A stretch of DNA of 64,000 nucleotides from Ewingella americana (GCF_006438725.1 NZ_RCZD01000002.1:373294-437293); one strand, 5' to 3'; shown: positions 32,292-42,983, counted from the first letter of the stretch. Translations and numbers: made by a program. Notes: generated by a model from the letters alone, not told the origin.

Positions 32292-33740
32292 TTACGGGCG
32301 ATAGACTTTCACGTTTTTAAAGCCCTGCTCGATCAGGTATAGCGCCTGTAACCGGCTCATGACGCCACGGTCGCAATACAGCAGATAGGTTTTGCTCTGG
32401 TCGAGATCCGCAAACTGCGCACTGAGTTTGTAGAAAGGCAAGGTTTTGACCTCTACGTTGTCCAAATCCAGCGGCTTATCTTCGGCTTCGTCCGGTGCAC
32501 GGATATCCAGCAGGATGTCCGTAGAAGCAAACGCGTCCACCGTTTCGACTTCTGCCACTTCCTTGGCGGTTTCTTCGGCGATATGGCGAATGTCATAGTT
32601 CTGCGCTTCACTGACCACTTTGTCGAGCACTGAGAAGTCAAACAGCTGCTCTTCGGCTTCGATTTTAGCTTTTACCGCTTTTACGGTCGGACTTTTAGAA
32701 ATTACACCACAATATTCCGGCATCGTTTTGGCAAAGTCTTCGGTACCAATTTCACGGGCGATATTGATGATGTGCTCTTTATCGTGGGAAATTAGCGGGC
32801 GCAGAATCAGGGTATCAGTCGCATTGTCGATCAAACGCAGGTTGGTCAGCGTCTGGCTGGAAACCTGGCCCAGCGCTTCGCCGGTCACCAGCGCCTGCAC
32901 ACCATAGCGTTCAGCGATTTGCGACGCCGCGCGCACCATCATACGTTTCAGCACCACGCCCATCTGGCCATCTTCGATTTTTTCGAGAATTTCGCCCACT
33001 ACCGGTTCGAAATCGATAGCAATAAAACGCACTTTGTGCGAACTGCCAAAGCGTTTCCACAGATAATACGCCACCTGCTTGACGCCAATCTCATGAGCAG
33101 AGCCGCCAAGATTGAAGAAGCAATAGTGTACGCGGCAGCCACGACGCATCAGCATGTAACTCGATACACCGGAGTCGAAACCACCTGAAATCAGTGACAA
33201 CACGTCTTCCTGCGTACCAATCGGGTAGCCGCCCTGACCTTCATGACGGCTCTTAATCAGTACAAGCTGGTCGTCGTTGATTTCCAGCTTCACTGTGACT
33301 TGCGGCGCGGTCAGATTCACCTTCGCCGATTCAATATGCTGATTCAAACCGCCACCCACATAACGCTCGACATCACCGGAGCTGAAGGTATGTTTGCCAC
33401 GGCGCTTTACGCGCACGCAGAAGGTTTTACCCTCCACTTCAGAACGGTAAGCTTCCAGCGCCTGCTCGAAGATATTGTGGACATCGGTATAAGGGCGGTC
33501 TTCCACTTCTTCAACGTGGCGGATGCCGGGGATGCGACACAACAATTCGATGATCAAGTCGTGTTTGCTTTCGTCTTTGCTGCGAACTTCGATATGATCC
33601 CAGTGGCGCACCACCGCGAGGGTCTCATCATGAGGCTTCACGATGTTACGGATGCTACTTGCGAGGATCTTAATGAAGCGCAAACGCACAGATTGACTCT
33701 TGATGGTGATTTCTGGGAACAATTTAATGATAAACTTCAT
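32292..33740 (-). CDS. thiI: tRNA 4-thiouridine synthase / thiamine sulfurtransferase ThiI
   Basis: A 482-residue enzyme, the E. coli length. It has an N-terminal ferredoxin-like region and THUMP domain, a PP-loop adenylation domain ([12 protein letters not shown] near 182), the conserved Cys in [12 protein letters not shown] (about 344), and a C-terminal rhodanese domain with active Cys in [11 protein letters not shown] (about 456). It transfers sulfur from IscS to U8 of tRNA and to ThiS for the thiamine thiazole. ATG at 33740, divergent from xseB. Confidence 0.97.
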   Translation of the reverse strand: MKFIIKLFPEITIKSQSVRLRFIKILASSIRNIVKPHDETLAVVRHWDHIEVRSKDESKHDLIIELLCRIPGIRHVEEVEDRPYTDVHNIFEQALEAYRSEVEGKTFCVRVKRRGKHTFSSGDVERYVGGGLNQHIESAKVNLTAPQVTVKLEINDDQLVLIKSRHEGQGGYPIGTQEDVLSLISGGFDSGVSSYMLMRRGCRVHYCFFNLGGSAHEIGVKQVAYYLWKRFGSSHKVRFIAIDFEPVVGEILEKIEDGQMGVVLKRMMVRAASQIAERYGVQALVTGEALGQVSSQTLTNLRLIDNATDTLILRPLISHDKEHIINIAREIGTEDFAKTMPEYCGVISKSPTVKAVKAKIEAEEQLFDFSVLDKVVSEAQNYDIRHIAEETAKEVAEVETVDAFASTDILLDIRAPDEAEDKPLDLDNVEVKTLPFYKLSAQFADLDQSKTYLLYCDRGVMSRLQALYLIEQGFKNVKVYRP

Positions 33741-33806
33741 GGCAGTCTTTTGTCAGCGGTGAGAATTAGGGGTCATGAGTGGCTGTATATGGCTCAGAGA
33801 GCCTAT

Positions 33807-33855
33807 TATTGTTAAGCCAATAGCCATTTATGCAAAATGATGGGGCTTAACAATA
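33807..33855. repeat. Perfect 12-bp inverted repeat upstream of thiI
   Basis: TATTGTTAAGCC (33807-33818) and GGCTTAACAATA (33844-33855) flank a 25-base spacer, about 70 bases upstream of the thiI start. It could be a leader hairpin or an operator; no function is evident. The rest of the thiI-xseB gap shows nothing I can name. Confidence 0.5.
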
Positions 33856-34034
33856 CTTTTTAAGTAAACAAAAACAACAGCGGCGCGGAGTATATCACCT
33901 AAACTGAGGACTCTGCGCGCAAAACCACATATCGGATGTGACGTCGATACGGAATTTCTACCGGGGCTTCACTCAGCATCGCAACGCCATATTGCAGCTC
34001 CGCCCATCGGATCCAACGAGTTTGAAAGAGAATT

Positions 34035-34277
34035 ATGCCAAAAAAAGCTGCACCACCTGCCAATTTTGAAACCGCACTGACCGAACTGGAACAGATTGTC
34101 ATCCGCCTGGAATCAGGTGAATTACCGCTGGAAGACGCGCTGAACGAATTTGAAAACGGCGTACAGCTGGCACGTCAGGGACAACAAAAATTACAACAGG
34201 CGGAGCAACGGGTGCAAATCCTGCTCGACAGCGACAACGACGCTGCGCTGGTGCCTTTTACCCCGGATGCTGAGTGA
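34035..34277 (+). CDS. xseB: Exodeoxyribonuclease VII small subunit
   Basis: An 80-residue, largely helical subunit XseB with the family pattern [20 protein letters not shown] and [11 protein letters not shown]. Several copies wrap around XseA to make the single-strand exonuclease VII. It is the first gene of the xseB-ispA-dxs group and ends six bases before ispA. Confidence 0.96.
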   Translation: MPKKAAPPANFETALTELEQIVIRLESGELPLEDALNEFENGVQLARQGQQKLQQAEQRVQILLDSDNDAALVPFTPDAE

Positions 34278-34283
34278 TCTGTT

Positions 34284-35213
34284 ATGGCTGATATTGAACA
34301 ACAAGCCGACATCACCGATTTCAACAGCCAGCGTCGTGTGCTGCAAAAACGGGTTGATCGGGCACTGGCATCTTATATTGATGAGCAACCTTTTGCTGAC
34401 AGCCCGCTGGTTGGCGCGATGCGCCACGGTGCCCTGCTCGGCGGCAAGCGCCTGCGCCCTTACCTGGTGTATGCTAGCGGCACGCTTTTCGGTGTTGATC
34501 TCAGTAATCTGGATGCACCGGCGGCGGCGATCGAATGTATTCACGCCTATTCGTTGATCCACGATGATCTCCCGGCGATGGACGATGACGATCTGCGCCG
34601 TGGCCAGCCGACTTGCCACATCAAATTTGGCGAAGCCAATGCGATTTTGGCCGGTGATGCCCTGCAAACCCTGGCCTTTACGCTGTTGGCCGACAGCCCG
34701 ATGCCCGATGTCCGAATGCAAGATCGCCTGTCGATGATCTCTGAACTGGCCGCGGCAAGCGGTGTGGCAGGGATGTGTGCTGGTCAGGCACTGGACCTGG
34801 CTGCGGAAGGTCAGGACATAAATTTACAGGCGCTGGAGCAAATTCATCGCCACAAAACCGGGGCGCTTATCCGCGCCGCCGTGCGCCTGGGCGCGCTGGC
34901 AGCCGGTGAGGCGGGCAGAGCAGTACTGCCGGTGCTCGACCAATATTCCCAGGCCATCGGGCTGGCTTTCCAGGTACAGGATGACATTCTGGATGTCATT
35001 GGCGATACCGAGAAACTGGGTAAACGTCAGGGAGCCGATCAACACCTCGGCAAAAGTACCTATCCGGCCCTGCTGGGGTTGGACGGCGCACAGGCGAAAG
35101 CCAGGGATCTCTATCAGGAAGCCGTCTCTGCGTTAGACCAGTTGGCCGCACTTTCCTACAACACAGCGCCGCTTCTCGCGTTAGCCAGCTTCGTTATTGA
35201 ACGCGACAATTAA
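34284..35213 (+). CDS. ispA: Farnesyl diphosphate synthase IspA
   Basis: A 309-residue trans-prenyltransferase that condenses DMAPP and IPP to geranyl and farnesyl diphosphate. The first Asp-rich motif is in [15 protein letters not shown] and the second in QVQDDILD. It has about 10 residues more at the N-terminus than E. coli IspA. ATG at 34284 lies six bases after xseB. Products feed quinones, haem O and undecaprenyl phosphate. Confidence 0.96.
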   Translation: MADIEQQADITDFNSQRRVLQKRVDRALASYIDEQPFADSPLVGAMRHGALLGGKRLRPYLVYASGTLFGVDLSNLDAPAAAIECIHAYSLIHDDLPAMDDDDLRRGQPTCHIKFGEANAILAGDALQTLAFTLLADSPMPDVRMQDRLSMISELAAASGVAGMCAGQALDLAAEGQDINLQALEQIHRHKTGALIRAAVRLGALAAGEAGRAVLPVLDQYSQAIGLAFQVQDDILDVIGDTEKLGKRQGADQHLGKSTYPALLGLDGAQAKARDLYQEAVSALDQLAALSYNTAPLLALASFVIERDN

Positions 35214-35232
35214 TAATTACTATGAGCAACTG

Positions 35233-37095
35233 ATGAGTCTTGAACTAGCCAAATACCCGACACTGGCGCTGGCGGAGAACCCTGAAGAACTCCGTTCGCT
35301 CCCAAAAGAGAGCTTGCCTAAGCTTTGTGACGAACTGCGCCAATATCTGCTGGCCAGCGTCAGTCAGTCCAGCGGACATTTTGCGTCCGGTTTGGGCACG
35401 GTGGAACTGACCGTCGCGATGCATTACGTCTACAACACGCCGTTTGATCATCTGGTGTGGGACGTGGGTCATCAGGCTTACCCACATAAAATTCTGACGG
35501 GCCGCCGGGATAAAATCTCCACTATCCGCCAGAAAGGCGGGTTGCATCCGTTCCCATGGCGCGGTGAAAGTGAGTTTGACACGCTGTCCGTCGGCCACTC
35601 TTCGACGTCGATCAGTGCAGGTTTAGGCATGGCGGTAGCGGCCGAGCGCGAAGGCAAAGGCCGCCGCACTATCTGCGTGATTGGTGATGGTGCCATTACT
35701 GCGGGCATGGCTTTTGAAGCCATGAATCATGCGGGTGATATTAAGTCTGACATGCTGGTCGTGCTCAACGATAACGAGATGTCGATCTCCGAAAACGTCG
35801 GCGCGTTGAATAATCATCTGGCGCAGCTGCTTTCCGGCAAGCTTTACTCGCGACTGCGTGAAGGCGGCAAGAAAGTCTTGTCTGGTATTCCGCCAATCAA
35901 AGAGTTGGTGCGACGCACCGAAGAGCACCTGAAAGGGATGATGGTACCTGGCACGCTGTTCGAAGAGCTTGGTTTCAACTATATCGGCCCGGTTGACGGC
36001 CACGACGTGCTGGCGCTGGTGCAAACGCTGAAAAATATGCGTGACCTGAAAGGGCCACAGCTGTTGCACATCATGACCAAAAAAGGCAAAGGCTACGAGC
36101 CAGCCGAAAAAGATCCGATCGGCTGGCATGCGGTACCAAAATTTGATCCGGCACTGGGCACACTGCCAAAAAGCAAAGAAGGCCTGCCGACCTACTCGAA
36201 AGTTTTCGGTGACTGGTTGTGTGAAACTGCGGCCAAAGACAGCAAGCTGATGGCTGTTACGCCTGCCATGCGCGAAGGTTCTGGCATGGTGCGCTTCTCA
36301 CGTGAATATCCGCAGCAATATTTCGACGTGGCGATCGCCGAACAGCACGCCGTCACCTTCGCTGCCGGTTTGGCGATTGGCGGCTATAAGCCTATCGTCG
36401 CCATATACTCCACGTTTCTCCAGCGCGCTTATGATCAGGTGATCCACGATGTGGCGATCCAAAATTTGCCGGTGCTGTTTGCCATTGACCGCGGCGGTAT
36501 TGTCGGCGCTGACGGCCAGACCCACCAGGGCGCATTTGATCTGTCATTCCTGCGTTGTATTCCGAACATGATCATCATGGCGCCAAGCGATGAAAACGAA
36601 TGCCGCCAGATGCTGCATACCGGTTATCACTATCAGGGCGGCCCGGTTGCTGTACGTTATCCGCGCGGCAGCGGAACGGGCGCGACCTGCGAAGCTCTGG
36701 CTTCGCTGCCAATAGGTAAAGGTATTGTGCGACGTGAAGGCGAGAAAATCGCCATCCTTAACTTCGGCACATTATTGCCAGAAGCGCAGGCCGTGGCCGA
36801 GAAACTGAATGCGACACTGGTCGATATGCGTTTTGTTAAACCCCTTGACGACGCGCTGGTCCTCGAACTGGCGGCCAGCCATGAAGTACTGGTGACGCTG
36901 GAAGAAAATGCCATCATGGGCGGTGCAGGCAGCGGCGTAAACGAACTGTTGATGGCAAAACGCACCATAGTGCCGGTGCTCAATATCGGCCTGCCAGACC
37001 ACTTTGTTCCACAGGGAACGCAGGATGAAATTCGCGTTGATTTAGGTCTTGATGCCGCCGGCATTGAGCGTCAAATTACCGATTGGTTAGCCTGA
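35233..37095 (+). CDS. dxs: 1-deoxy-D-xylulose-5-phosphate synthase
   Basis: A 620-residue thiamine-diphosphate enzyme, identical in length to E. coli DXS. It condenses pyruvate and glyceraldehyde 3-phosphate, the entry step of the MEP pathway and a source of the thiamine thiazole and pyridoxal precursors. The cofactor motif [15 protein letters not shown] with the later NDN is visible, the catalytic His is in [10 protein letters not shown], and [13 protein letters not shown] holds the conserved Glu. The ATG at 35233 matches the family; the upstream in-frame codon at 35197 would overlap ispA. Confidence 0.97.
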   Translation: MSLELAKYPTLALAENPEELRSLPKESLPKLCDELRQYLLASVSQSSGHFASGLGTVELTVAMHYVYNTPFDHLVWDVGHQAYPHKILTGRRDKISTIRQKGGLHPFPWRGESEFDTLSVGHSSTSISAGLGMAVAAEREGKGRRTICVIGDGAITAGMAFEAMNHAGDIKSDMLVVLNDNEMSISENVGALNNHLAQLLSGKLYSRLREGGKKVLSGIPPIKELVRRTEEHLKGMMVPGTLFEELGFNYIGPVDGHDVLALVQTLKNMRDLKGPQLLHIMTKKGKGYEPAEKDPIGWHAVPKFDPALGTLPKSKEGLPTYSKVFGDWLCETAAKDSKLMAVTPAMREGSGMVRFSREYPQQYFDVAIAEQHAVTFAAGLAIGGYKPIVAIYSTFLQRAYDQVIHDVAIQNLPVLFAIDRGGIVGADGQTHQGAFDLSFLRCIPNMIIMAPSDENECRQMLHTGYHYQGGPVAVRYPRGSGTGATCEALASLPIGKGIVRREGEKIAILNFGTLLPEAQAVAEKLNATLVDMRFVKPLDDALVLELAASHEVLVTLEENAIMGGAGSGVNELLMAKRTIVPVLNIGLPDHFVPQGTQDEIRVDLGLDAAGIERQITDWLA

Positions 37096-37106
37096 CCCCT
37101 CAAATT

Positions 37107-37137
37107 CCCCTCTTTAACCATTAAAGAGGGGCTTCTC
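37107..37137 (+). terminator. Likely terminator of dxs
   Basis: An 11-bp stem CCCCTCTTTAA/TTAAAGAGGGG just after dxs. The following tract is pyrimidine-rich (CTTCTCTGCCTCTTCT) rather than pure T. Confidence 0.6.
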
Positions 37138-37243
37138 TGCCTCTTCTCCGTAATTTCCTCAATTTCACCGCACGGTGAGCTACAGTTATAGCGTGCTAAG
37201 TATTTAACTTTTTCACTGATAAGAATAAAAACCAGGAGGAATG

Positions 37244-38218
37244 ATGCAATTTATTACCCTCGGAAAAACCGATCTCAAGGTTTCGCGCCTGTGTCTCGGC
37301 TGCATGACGTTTGGCGAACCGGATCGCGGCACACACGCCTGGACATTGCCCGAAGAGAGCAGCCGCCCGATCATCAGACAGGCGTTGGATGCGGGGATTA
37401 ACTTCTTCGATACCGCCAACAGTTATTCTGACGGCAGCAGCGAAGAAATTGTGGGCCGTGCCCTGCGCGATTTTGCCCAGCGCGACAACGTTGTGGTGGC
37501 GACCAAAGTCTATAATGCGGTAACCGGGCTGAAACCCGGTCTTTCTCGTGCTTCAATAATGCAATCCATTGACGACAGCCTGACGCGGCTCGGCATGGAC
37601 TACGTTGACTTGCTACAAATTCACCGCTGGGACTACGAAACACCGATTGAGGAAACGCTTGAAGCACTCAATGACGTGGTCAAAGCCGGGAAAGCACGCT
37701 ATATCGGGGCGTCATCCATGCATGCTCATCAATTCAAACAGGCGTTGGATGTCTCAGCAAAAAATGGCTGGGCGAGTTTTATTTCGATGCAGGATCAATA
37801 CAACCTGATCCAGCGTGAGGAAGAAAATGAGATGCACCCGCTGTGCCTGCAGGAAAATATCGCCGTGCTGCCGTGGAGCCCGCTGGCACGAGGTAAATTG
37901 ACCCGCCCGTGGGGTGAAACTACCGCCCGTTCAGTGTCGGATAAATTTGCCAGCCAACTCTATGACGCCACCGAAGCCGCCGATGCGAAAATCGCGGAAC
38001 GCGTAGCAAAAGTGGCAGAAGATCACGGCGTGCCGCGCGCGCAGATAGCGCTGGCCTGGCTGCTGGCTAAACCGGCAGTGACAGCACCGATCATCGGTGC
38101 GTCGCGCGCAGAGCATCTTGACGATGCGATCGCAGCCTTACAGGTAAAACTGTCGCGAGAAGAGATCGCCGAACTGGAAATGGCCTATCAGCCACATGTT
38201 GCAACCGGCTTCCAGTAA
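37244..38218 (+). CDS. yajO: Aldo-keto reductase YajO
   Basis: A 324-residue NADPH-dependent aldo-keto reductase with the TIM-barrel tetrad: Asp in FFDTANSYSDG (Asp and Tyr), Lys in VVATKVY and His in LQIHRWD. E. coli YajO has been linked to xylulose 5-phosphate conversion in the thiamine precursor pathway; its true substrate is unsettled. Its place after dxs fits that idea. Of two adjacent ATG codons (37241, 37244) the second has better spacing from AGGAGG and gives the E. coli length. Confidence 0.92.
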   Translation: MQFITLGKTDLKVSRLCLGCMTFGEPDRGTHAWTLPEESSRPIIRQALDAGINFFDTANSYSDGSSEEIVGRALRDFAQRDNVVVATKVYNAVTGLKPGLSRASIMQSIDDSLTRLGMDYVDLLQIHRWDYETPIEETLEALNDVVKAGKARYIGASSMHAHQFKQALDVSAKNGWASFISMQDQYNLIQREEENEMHPLCLQENIAVLPWSPLARGKLTRPWGETTARSVSDKFASQLYDATEAADAKIAERVAKVAEDHGVPRAQIALAWLLAKPAVTAPIIGASRAEHLDDAIAALQVKLSREEIAELEMAYQPHVATGFQ

Positions 38219-38245
38219 CACTTCCCCTTCGCTAACCAAAAATAA

Positions 38246-38283
38246 AAAGGGCGCTGAACGTACTGCATCAGCGCCCTTTCCTT
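38246..38283. terminator. Bidirectional terminator between yajO and pgpA
   Basis: Stem AAAGGGCGCTGA/TCAGCGCCCTTT, 12 bp, in the convergent gap, with A/T runs outside both arms. Confidence 0.85.
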
Positions 38284-38295
38284 ATCTGGTCGTGA

Positions 38296-38871
38296 TCAGA
38301 ACAGGCCAAGTGGCCAGTGATGCCCCACCAGATAAATAATGCCTGCGGCAATAATACCGGCCACGACATCATCAATCATGATACCCATGCCGCCCTGCAC
38401 GTTGCGATCAAACCAGCGGATCGGCCAGGGTTTCCAGATATCCAGAATACGGAATATCACAAAACCGGCCAGCACCCATTGCCAGTCATTGGTGGGCAAC
38501 GCCATCAGCGTGATCCACATCCCGACAAACTCATCCCAGACAATGCTGCCATGGTCGTGTACGCGCATGTCTCTGGCCGTTTGACGACAAAGATAGACGC
38601 CAATACAGATGCTAAACATCACCACCAGTGAATAAACCTGCCACGGCAGATAAGTCAGCAGGATCCAGAAAGGAATGGCGGCAATCGAACCAGCCGTACC
38701 GGGGCCGACAGGAAATAAACCGCTGCCAAAACCGGTCGCCAGTAAATGCCACGGATTGCGTAAATCCAGACGCTTCTTCGCCGCAGCCATATCCTGCACG
38801 TGGTCGCCGGTTTTACCTTTGTAATTGGCCGGACGTTTTTTATGGCCGATAGGTTTTTGTTCGTTTGTCAC
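38296..38871 (-). CDS. pgpA: Phosphatidylglycerophosphatase A
   Basis: A 191-residue inner-membrane phosphatase that makes phosphatidylglycerol from its phosphate. Conserved segments are [32 protein letters not shown] and [14 protein letters not shown], each with acidic residues for metal binding. The N-terminus is about 19 residues longer than in E. coli ([18 protein letters not shown]) and Lys-rich. GTG start at 38871 overlaps the thiL stop as GTGA, so translation is coupled. Confidence 0.95.
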   Translation of the reverse strand: MTNEQKPIGHKKRPANYKGKTGDHVQDMAAAKKRLDLRNPWHLLATGFGSGLFPVGPGTAGSIAAIPFWILLTYLPWQVYSLVVMFSICIGVYLCRQTARDMRVHDHGSIVWDEFVGMWITLMALPTNDWQWVLAGFVIFRILDIWKPWPIRWFDRNVQGGMGIMIDDVVAGIIAAGIIYLVGHHWPLGLF

Positions 38872-39854
38872 AAGGTTTCTCCTGCAGCAAAGTGATCAAA
38901 CCCGTGCCAGTCCAACTTAACCGGTGCGCCTGAACGCATAAACTTCATGCCTTCAGAAAGCGGGGCTATCTGGCCAACACAGGTAAAATCGACACCGAGA
39001 TGGCTCAGCGCGACGTCCAATGCACCGCGATTGATTTCAGGAACCGTAAAGCAAAGTTCGTAGTCTTCACCCCCGGTCAACGCCCATTTCAGCGCTTGTT
39101 CTTTGTCCACACTGGCCAGCAGCGACTCAGACAGCGGCAGTGCATCGAGATCCAACCGGGCGCCACAGCCACTGGCGGTGAGCACATGCTGTAGATCAGA
39201 AATCAGGCCGTCGGAAATATCAATGGCAGACGTCGCGAGATCACGCAGTGCCTGCCCCTGAAGTATGCGCGGTGTCGGGCGCAAATGACGTTGCAGCAAG
39301 GTTTTACGGTACTGCGGGGAGCTAACCTCAAGCTTGTCGAGCAAAATCGCCAGACCAGCTGCGCTGTCACCGAGGGAGCCGGTGACAAAAATCCAGTCGC
39401 CTACGCCAGCCCCGGAGCGCGTTAGCGCCCGGTCCATCGGGATAAGGCCCTGAATGGTGAGAGTCATGCTTAGCGGACCGCGGGTAGTGTCACCACCAAT
39501 CAGCTGCATACCGTAATAATTCAGTTGTTCAAACAGGCTGTCACTGAAGGCTTCAAGCCAGTCAGTGTTCACTTCGGGTAAGGTCAGCGCCAGAGAAACC
39601 CAGGCAGGGTCAGCGCCCATAGCAGCCAGATCGCTAAGGTTCACCGCCAACGCCTTGTAGCCAAGGTCTGCCGGATCAATTGTCTTGAGGAAGTGGATGC
39701 CTTCTACCAGGGTATCGGTGCTTACTGCCAATAACTGCTTTTCTGCCACAGTCAGCAAGGCGCAATCATCGCCAATGCCTAACTGTACATCCCGGCGTGC
39801 TGTTCTATACCGGTTAAAATAGCGCGCTATTAAATCAAATTCGCCGCATGCCAT
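38868..39854 (-). CDS. thiL: Thiamine-monophosphate kinase ThiL
   Basis: A 328-residue ATP-dependent kinase that makes thiamine diphosphate, the final step of the pathway. PurM-like fold with magnesium-binding IGDDCALL (about 28-35), [23 protein letters not shown] and [10 protein letters not shown]. The ATG at 39854 gives the family start [13 protein letters not shown]. The frame is open 41 codons further up, but that part is read from an ERIC repeat and is not family sequence. It lies downstream of nusB. Confidence 0.96.
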   Translation of the reverse strand: MACGEFDLIARYFNRYRTARRDVQLGIGDDCALLTVAEKQLLAVSTDTLVEGIHFLKTIDPADLGYKALAVNLSDLAAMGADPAWVSLALTLPEVNTDWLEAFSDSLFEQLNYYGMQLIGGDTTRGPLSMTLTIQGLIPMDRALTRSGAGVGDWIFVTGSLGDSAAGLAILLDKLEVSSPQYRKTLLQRHLRPTPRILQGQALRDLATSAIDISDGLISDLQHVLTASGCGARLDLDALPLSESLLASVDKEQALKWALTGGEDYELCFTVPEINRGALDVALSHLGVDFTCVGQIAPLSEGMKFMRSGAPVKLDWHGFDHFAAGETL

Positions 39855-39871
39855 AGTACAATTCCAGATCG

Positions 39872-39998
39872 AGTGCTCCAAATCATTCGGGGTACAGGAA
39901 GACGGCGACGAAGCGCATCCCGATGAACTTACTAAAGTAAGTGATTCGGGTAAGCGAGGAAGCCAACACACCTGCAACCTGAAGGATGAAGGAGATAG
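39872..39998. repeat. ERIC (IRU) element, copy A, between nusB and thiL
   Basis: About 127 bases, the usual ERIC length. The diagnostic centre CTTACTAAAGTAAGTGATTC is followed by GGGTAAGCG and AGCCAACACACCTGCA. The left end CAGGAAGACGGCGACGAAGC also matches. It ends 18 bases upstream of the thiL start codon, so it is transcribed in the thiL mRNA. It is more diverged than copy B. Confidence 0.8.
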
Positions 39999-40004
39999 AA
40001 TGAA

Positions 40005-40028
40005 TTAAGGCCGGATATCCGGCCTTAA
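40005..40028. terminator. Perfect 24-bp palindrome after nusB
   Basis: TTAAGGCCGGAT followed by ATCCGGCCTTAA, with no spacer, 77 bases past the nusB stop. It would fold as a hairpin on either strand with only a weak T tract, so it may be a partial terminator or a processing site between nusB and thiL. Confidence 0.5.
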
Positions 40029-40105
40029 CAGGTTAGTCAGCGCCTATGGTAAGCGATGTAACATCACACGATTATCAACGAGCAGTGTGACTAACACATT
40101 TTCAG

Positions 40106-40525
40106 TTACTTCTTATTCGTACGAATGTGTGGGCCTGCTTTATCCAGCACGCCGTTAACAAACTTGTGGCTATCTTCTGCGCCGAAGGTTTTCGCCAGTT
40201 CGATCGCTTCGTTGATGGCCACTTTATATGGGACGTCCTGACGTTTGCTCAGCTCAAACAGAGCCAGACGTAAAATCGCTCTTTCCACCTGACCCAGTTC
40301 TTCGAGTTGACGAGAGAGGTACGGAGCCATCAGCGCATCAAGTTTCTCAGCATTGGTAGCTACACCGGTCAGCAACTCGCGGAAATAGGTGATGTCGACA
40401 TCTTTGACATCCTGCTCAGTCAAGAATTCTAATTCAACATCGGCGATGTCATTTTTCGACAACTGCCAGGAGTAAATTGCCTGTACGGCACATTCACGGG
40501 CGCGGCGACGAGCAGCAGGTTTCAC
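40106..40525 (-). CDS. nusB: Transcription antitermination factor NusB
   Basis: A 139-residue all-helical protein, same length as in E. coli. With NusE (S10) it binds boxA RNA during rRNA antitermination. The basic N-terminus [20 protein letters not shown] and the motif [14 protein letters not shown] are conserved. Start GTG at 40525, as in E. coli. It follows ribE with a 20-base gap. Confidence 0.97.
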   Translation of the reverse strand: MKPAARRRARECAVQAIYSWQLSKNDIADVELEFLTEQDVKDVDITYFRELLTGVATNAEKLDALMAPYLSRQLEELGQVERAILRLALFELSKRQDVPYKVAINEAIELAKTFGAEDSHKFVNGVLDKAGPHIRTNKK

Positions 40526-40545
40526 GGATTTCCCCTTAACTAGAT

Positions 40546-41016
40546 TCAGGCCTTAATAGCCTTGATAACATTAATCATTTCAAGCGCGGTCAGGGCTGCT
40601 TCAGCACCTTTATTACCGGCTTTTGTCCCTGCTCGTTCAATGGCTTGCTCAATACTTTCAGTCGTCAGCACACCAAACGCAACCGGGATCTCGCTGCTCA
40701 TGGCAACGCTGGACAGGCCAGAACTGCATTCACCAGCAACGAATTCGAAATGGGCAGTGCCCCCACGGATGACAGTACCCAGTGCGATCACGGCATCGTA
40801 TTTGCCGCTGTTCGCCAGTACACGGGTAGCCAAAGGCAGTTCATAAGCGCCTGGGACCCATACAACGGTGATGTTGTCGTCGCTAACCTGACCGATACGT
40901 TTCAAGGCATCAATGGCGCCAGAAAGCAGGCTGTCGTTGATGAAATTGTTGAAACGGGCAATAGCGATTGCTACGCGCGCGTTCGGCGTGGCTACAACAC
41001 CTTCGATAACGTTCAT
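40546..41016 (-). CDS. ribE: 6,7-dimethyl-8-ribityllumazine synthase
   Basis: A 156-residue lumazine synthase (RibE, also called RibH), penultimate riboflavin step, assembling as a capsid-like 60-mer. Active-site stretches are [25 protein letters not shown] and [14 protein letters not shown]. The ATG at 41016 has a good AAAGGA site and gives the E. coli length; upstream in-frame codons are not conserved. A 180-base gap separates it from ribD. I see no FMN riboswitch there. Confidence 0.97.
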   Translation of the reverse strand: MNVIEGVVATPNARVAIAIARFNNFINDSLLSGAIDALKRIGQVSDDNITVVWVPGAYELPLATRVLANSGKYDAVIALGTVIRGGTAHFEFVAGECSSGLSSVAMSSEIPVAFGVLTTESIEQAIERAGTKAGNKGAEAALTALEMINVIKAIKA

Positions 41017-41196
41017 AGGTTTTCCTTTAAATGGGTTCAAGAGTTCAGCGTTTAACAACCCCAGCCTGGCCCAGCCGCAGGGGGGCGGATTCTATCATAT
41101 TATTCTCTTGTCTGGACATGCGATTTATAAACCCATGTCAATCACAAGGATATCACCGGCGAGGCAATGTCCACCGGCTCTTTATTCAGTACCGTT

Positions 41197-42321
41197 TCAG
41201 TAGGAGGGTTTCAGACGCAGACGCAGATCCGCCCCGACTTGCCGCACGTCGCTGAGGGTGAATTGTGGCGCATCGGACAGGCTTTGCAAGCCGGGGAGCA
41301 CGCAAAGCGCACGGCCATTTTCACCGAGTAATTTCGGCGCCATATAAACAATCAGCTCATCGACCAGCCCGGCCTGTAACAGCGCGCCAGCTAGCTCAGC
41401 ACCGGCCTCAACCCACACCGAGTTCACCTGCCGTTTAGCCAGCATCATCATCATCAGGACCAGATCGACACGGTTGTCACGCCCCGGCACCACCCATTGC
41501 TGAGTGGCTTCAGGCCAGTCCTGCGTATCCGCCTGTAAACGGGCCAGCCAGGTCTCCCCCGCTTGATTCACCAGCTTATGCTGCGGCGTCACGCGGTTTT
41601 GGCTGTCGATAACAATGCGCAGTGGTTGGCGCAGATTCTCCTGCGGATAGCGTGCCTGGGTATCGCTGTCGAATTCGCTCCAGCGCACATTGAGGGAGGG
41701 ATCATCTGCCAGAACCGTGGCGCTGGAGCTGAGGACAGCCGAGCTTTGGGCGCGAAAGCGCTGAACGTCCGCGCGGGCGGCGGCTGAGGTGATCCACTGG
41801 CTTTCACCGGACGCCATCGCAGTACGACCATCGAGCGAAGCGGCCATTTTCAATTGCACATAGGGAAAACCAGTGCGCATACGCTTAAGGAAACCCAGGT
41901 TTACTGCTTCGGCTTCGCTGTGCATCAGCCCGTGGCTGACCTCAATACCGGCCTGTTTAAGACGATAAAGTCCGCGCCCCGCCACTTCTGGATTGGGGTC
42001 CTGCATGGAGGCCACAACCCGTGTGACACCTGCACTAATCAGTGCATCAGCGCAAGGCGGCGTGCGGCCATGGTGACTGCACGGTTCGAGCGTGACATAC
42101 GCCGTTGCGCCCTTTGCGCGGTCACCGGCCATGCGCAGTGCATGAACTTCCGCGTGAGGTTCTCCCGCACGCAGATGGTAGCCTTCGCCAACAATCTCGC
42201 CGTCACGGACAATCACACACCCGACGTTAGGATTAGGGGTCGTGGTGAAGCGCCCCCGGCGCGCCAGTTCAAACGCGCGCGCCATGTATTCTTCATCTGC
42301 ATGCAACTGTTCAGCGGGCAT
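41197..42321 (-). CDS. ribD: Bifunctional riboflavin deaminase/reductase RibD
   Basis: A 374-residue enzyme. The N-terminal cytidine-deaminase-like domain has zinc ligands in GEPHAEVHAL and EPCSHHGRTPPC. The C-terminal reductase domain begins near 147 (LKMAASLDGRTAMASGESQW). It converts the GTP cyclohydrolase II product in two steps. An unusual run of four Met (VLMMMMLAKRQ) comes from a short ATG-repeat tract near 41443-41455. ATG at 42321, eight bases after nrdR. Confidence 0.96.
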   Translation of the reverse strand: MPAEQLHADEEYMARAFELARRGRFTTTPNPNVGCVIVRDGEIVGEGYHLRAGEPHAEVHALRMAGDRAKGATAYVTLEPCSHHGRTPPCADALISAGVTRVVASMQDPNPEVAGRGLYRLKQAGIEVSHGLMHSEAEAVNLGFLKRMRTGFPYVQLKMAASLDGRTAMASGESQWITSAAARADVQRFRAQSSAVLSSSATVLADDPSLNVRWSEFDSDTQARYPQENLRQPLRIVIDSQNRVTPQHKLVNQAGETWLARLQADTQDWPEATQQWVVPGRDNRVDLVLMMMMLAKRQVNSVWVEAGAELAGALLQAGLVDELIVYMAPKLLGENGRALCVLPGLQSLSDAPQFTLSDVRQVGADLRLRLKPSY

Positions 42322-42329
42322 AACGTTCC

Positions 42330-42779
42330 TTAATCTTGCAGGCGGGCGATCTCTTCACCAAACTCGCGAATATCTTCAAAACTGCGGTATACCGAAGCAA
42401 ACCGAATGTAGGCGACTTTATCCAGCCCTTTGAGTGCATCCATTACCAGGTTGCCGATCATTTTGGCCGGAACTTCCCGCTCCCCCGTAGCACGCAGTTG
42501 CGATTTGATATGGCTGATGGCCATTTCGACGTCATCAGAACTGACCGGGCGCTTTTCCAGTGCTTTCAGGAAACCGCGGCGCAGTTTGTCTTCATTAAAA
42601 GGCTCACGAACGTCATTACTTTTAATGACTCGCGGCATCACTAATTCAGCCACTTCAAAAGTGGTGAAGCGTTCATGACACACCAGGCACTGGCGACGGC
42701 GGCGAACTTGTGATCCATCGCCAACCAGGCGGGAATCGATGACTTTCGTATCAACAGCAGCACAAAATGGGCAATGCAT
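42330..42779 (-). CDS. nrdR: Transcriptional repressor NrdR
   Basis: A 149-residue repressor of ribonucleotide reductase genes. It has an N-terminal zinc ribbon with Cys3, Cys6, Cys31 and Cys34 and a C-terminal ATP-cone (residues about 49-139: [20 protein letters not shown]) that senses ATP/dATP. Same length as E. coli NrdR. First gene of the leftward nrdR-ribD-ribE-nusB-thiL-pgpA group. Confidence 0.97.
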   Translation of the reverse strand: MHCPFCAAVDTKVIDSRLVGDGSQVRRRRQCLVCHERFTTFEVAELVMPRVIKSNDVREPFNEDKLRRGFLKALEKRPVSSDDVEMAISHIKSQLRATGEREVPAKMIGNLVMDALKGLDKVAYIRFASVYRSFEDIREFGEEIARLQD

Positions 42780-42983
42780 AGCACTTCCTGATGGCGGACC
42801 CGATTGACCCCTAGTTTAGCGCGAAGTGACACGACAACAAAGGCTGTCGCTACTTTGGCAGACATCGGGTTAAACTTAGCCACCCGTCAGAGGGGGCAGC
42901 GAGCATTCGCAGCACCCTCTCTATGACTTTATATGCCCTGACGGATGAACAATAACAGGGCAGCAGAAAAGGAAATCACTGAC

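Noticed and set aside
41017-41196. Possible FMN riboswitch between ribD and ribE
   Set aside because: The characteristic conserved blocks of the RFN element are not present, and the gap is short.
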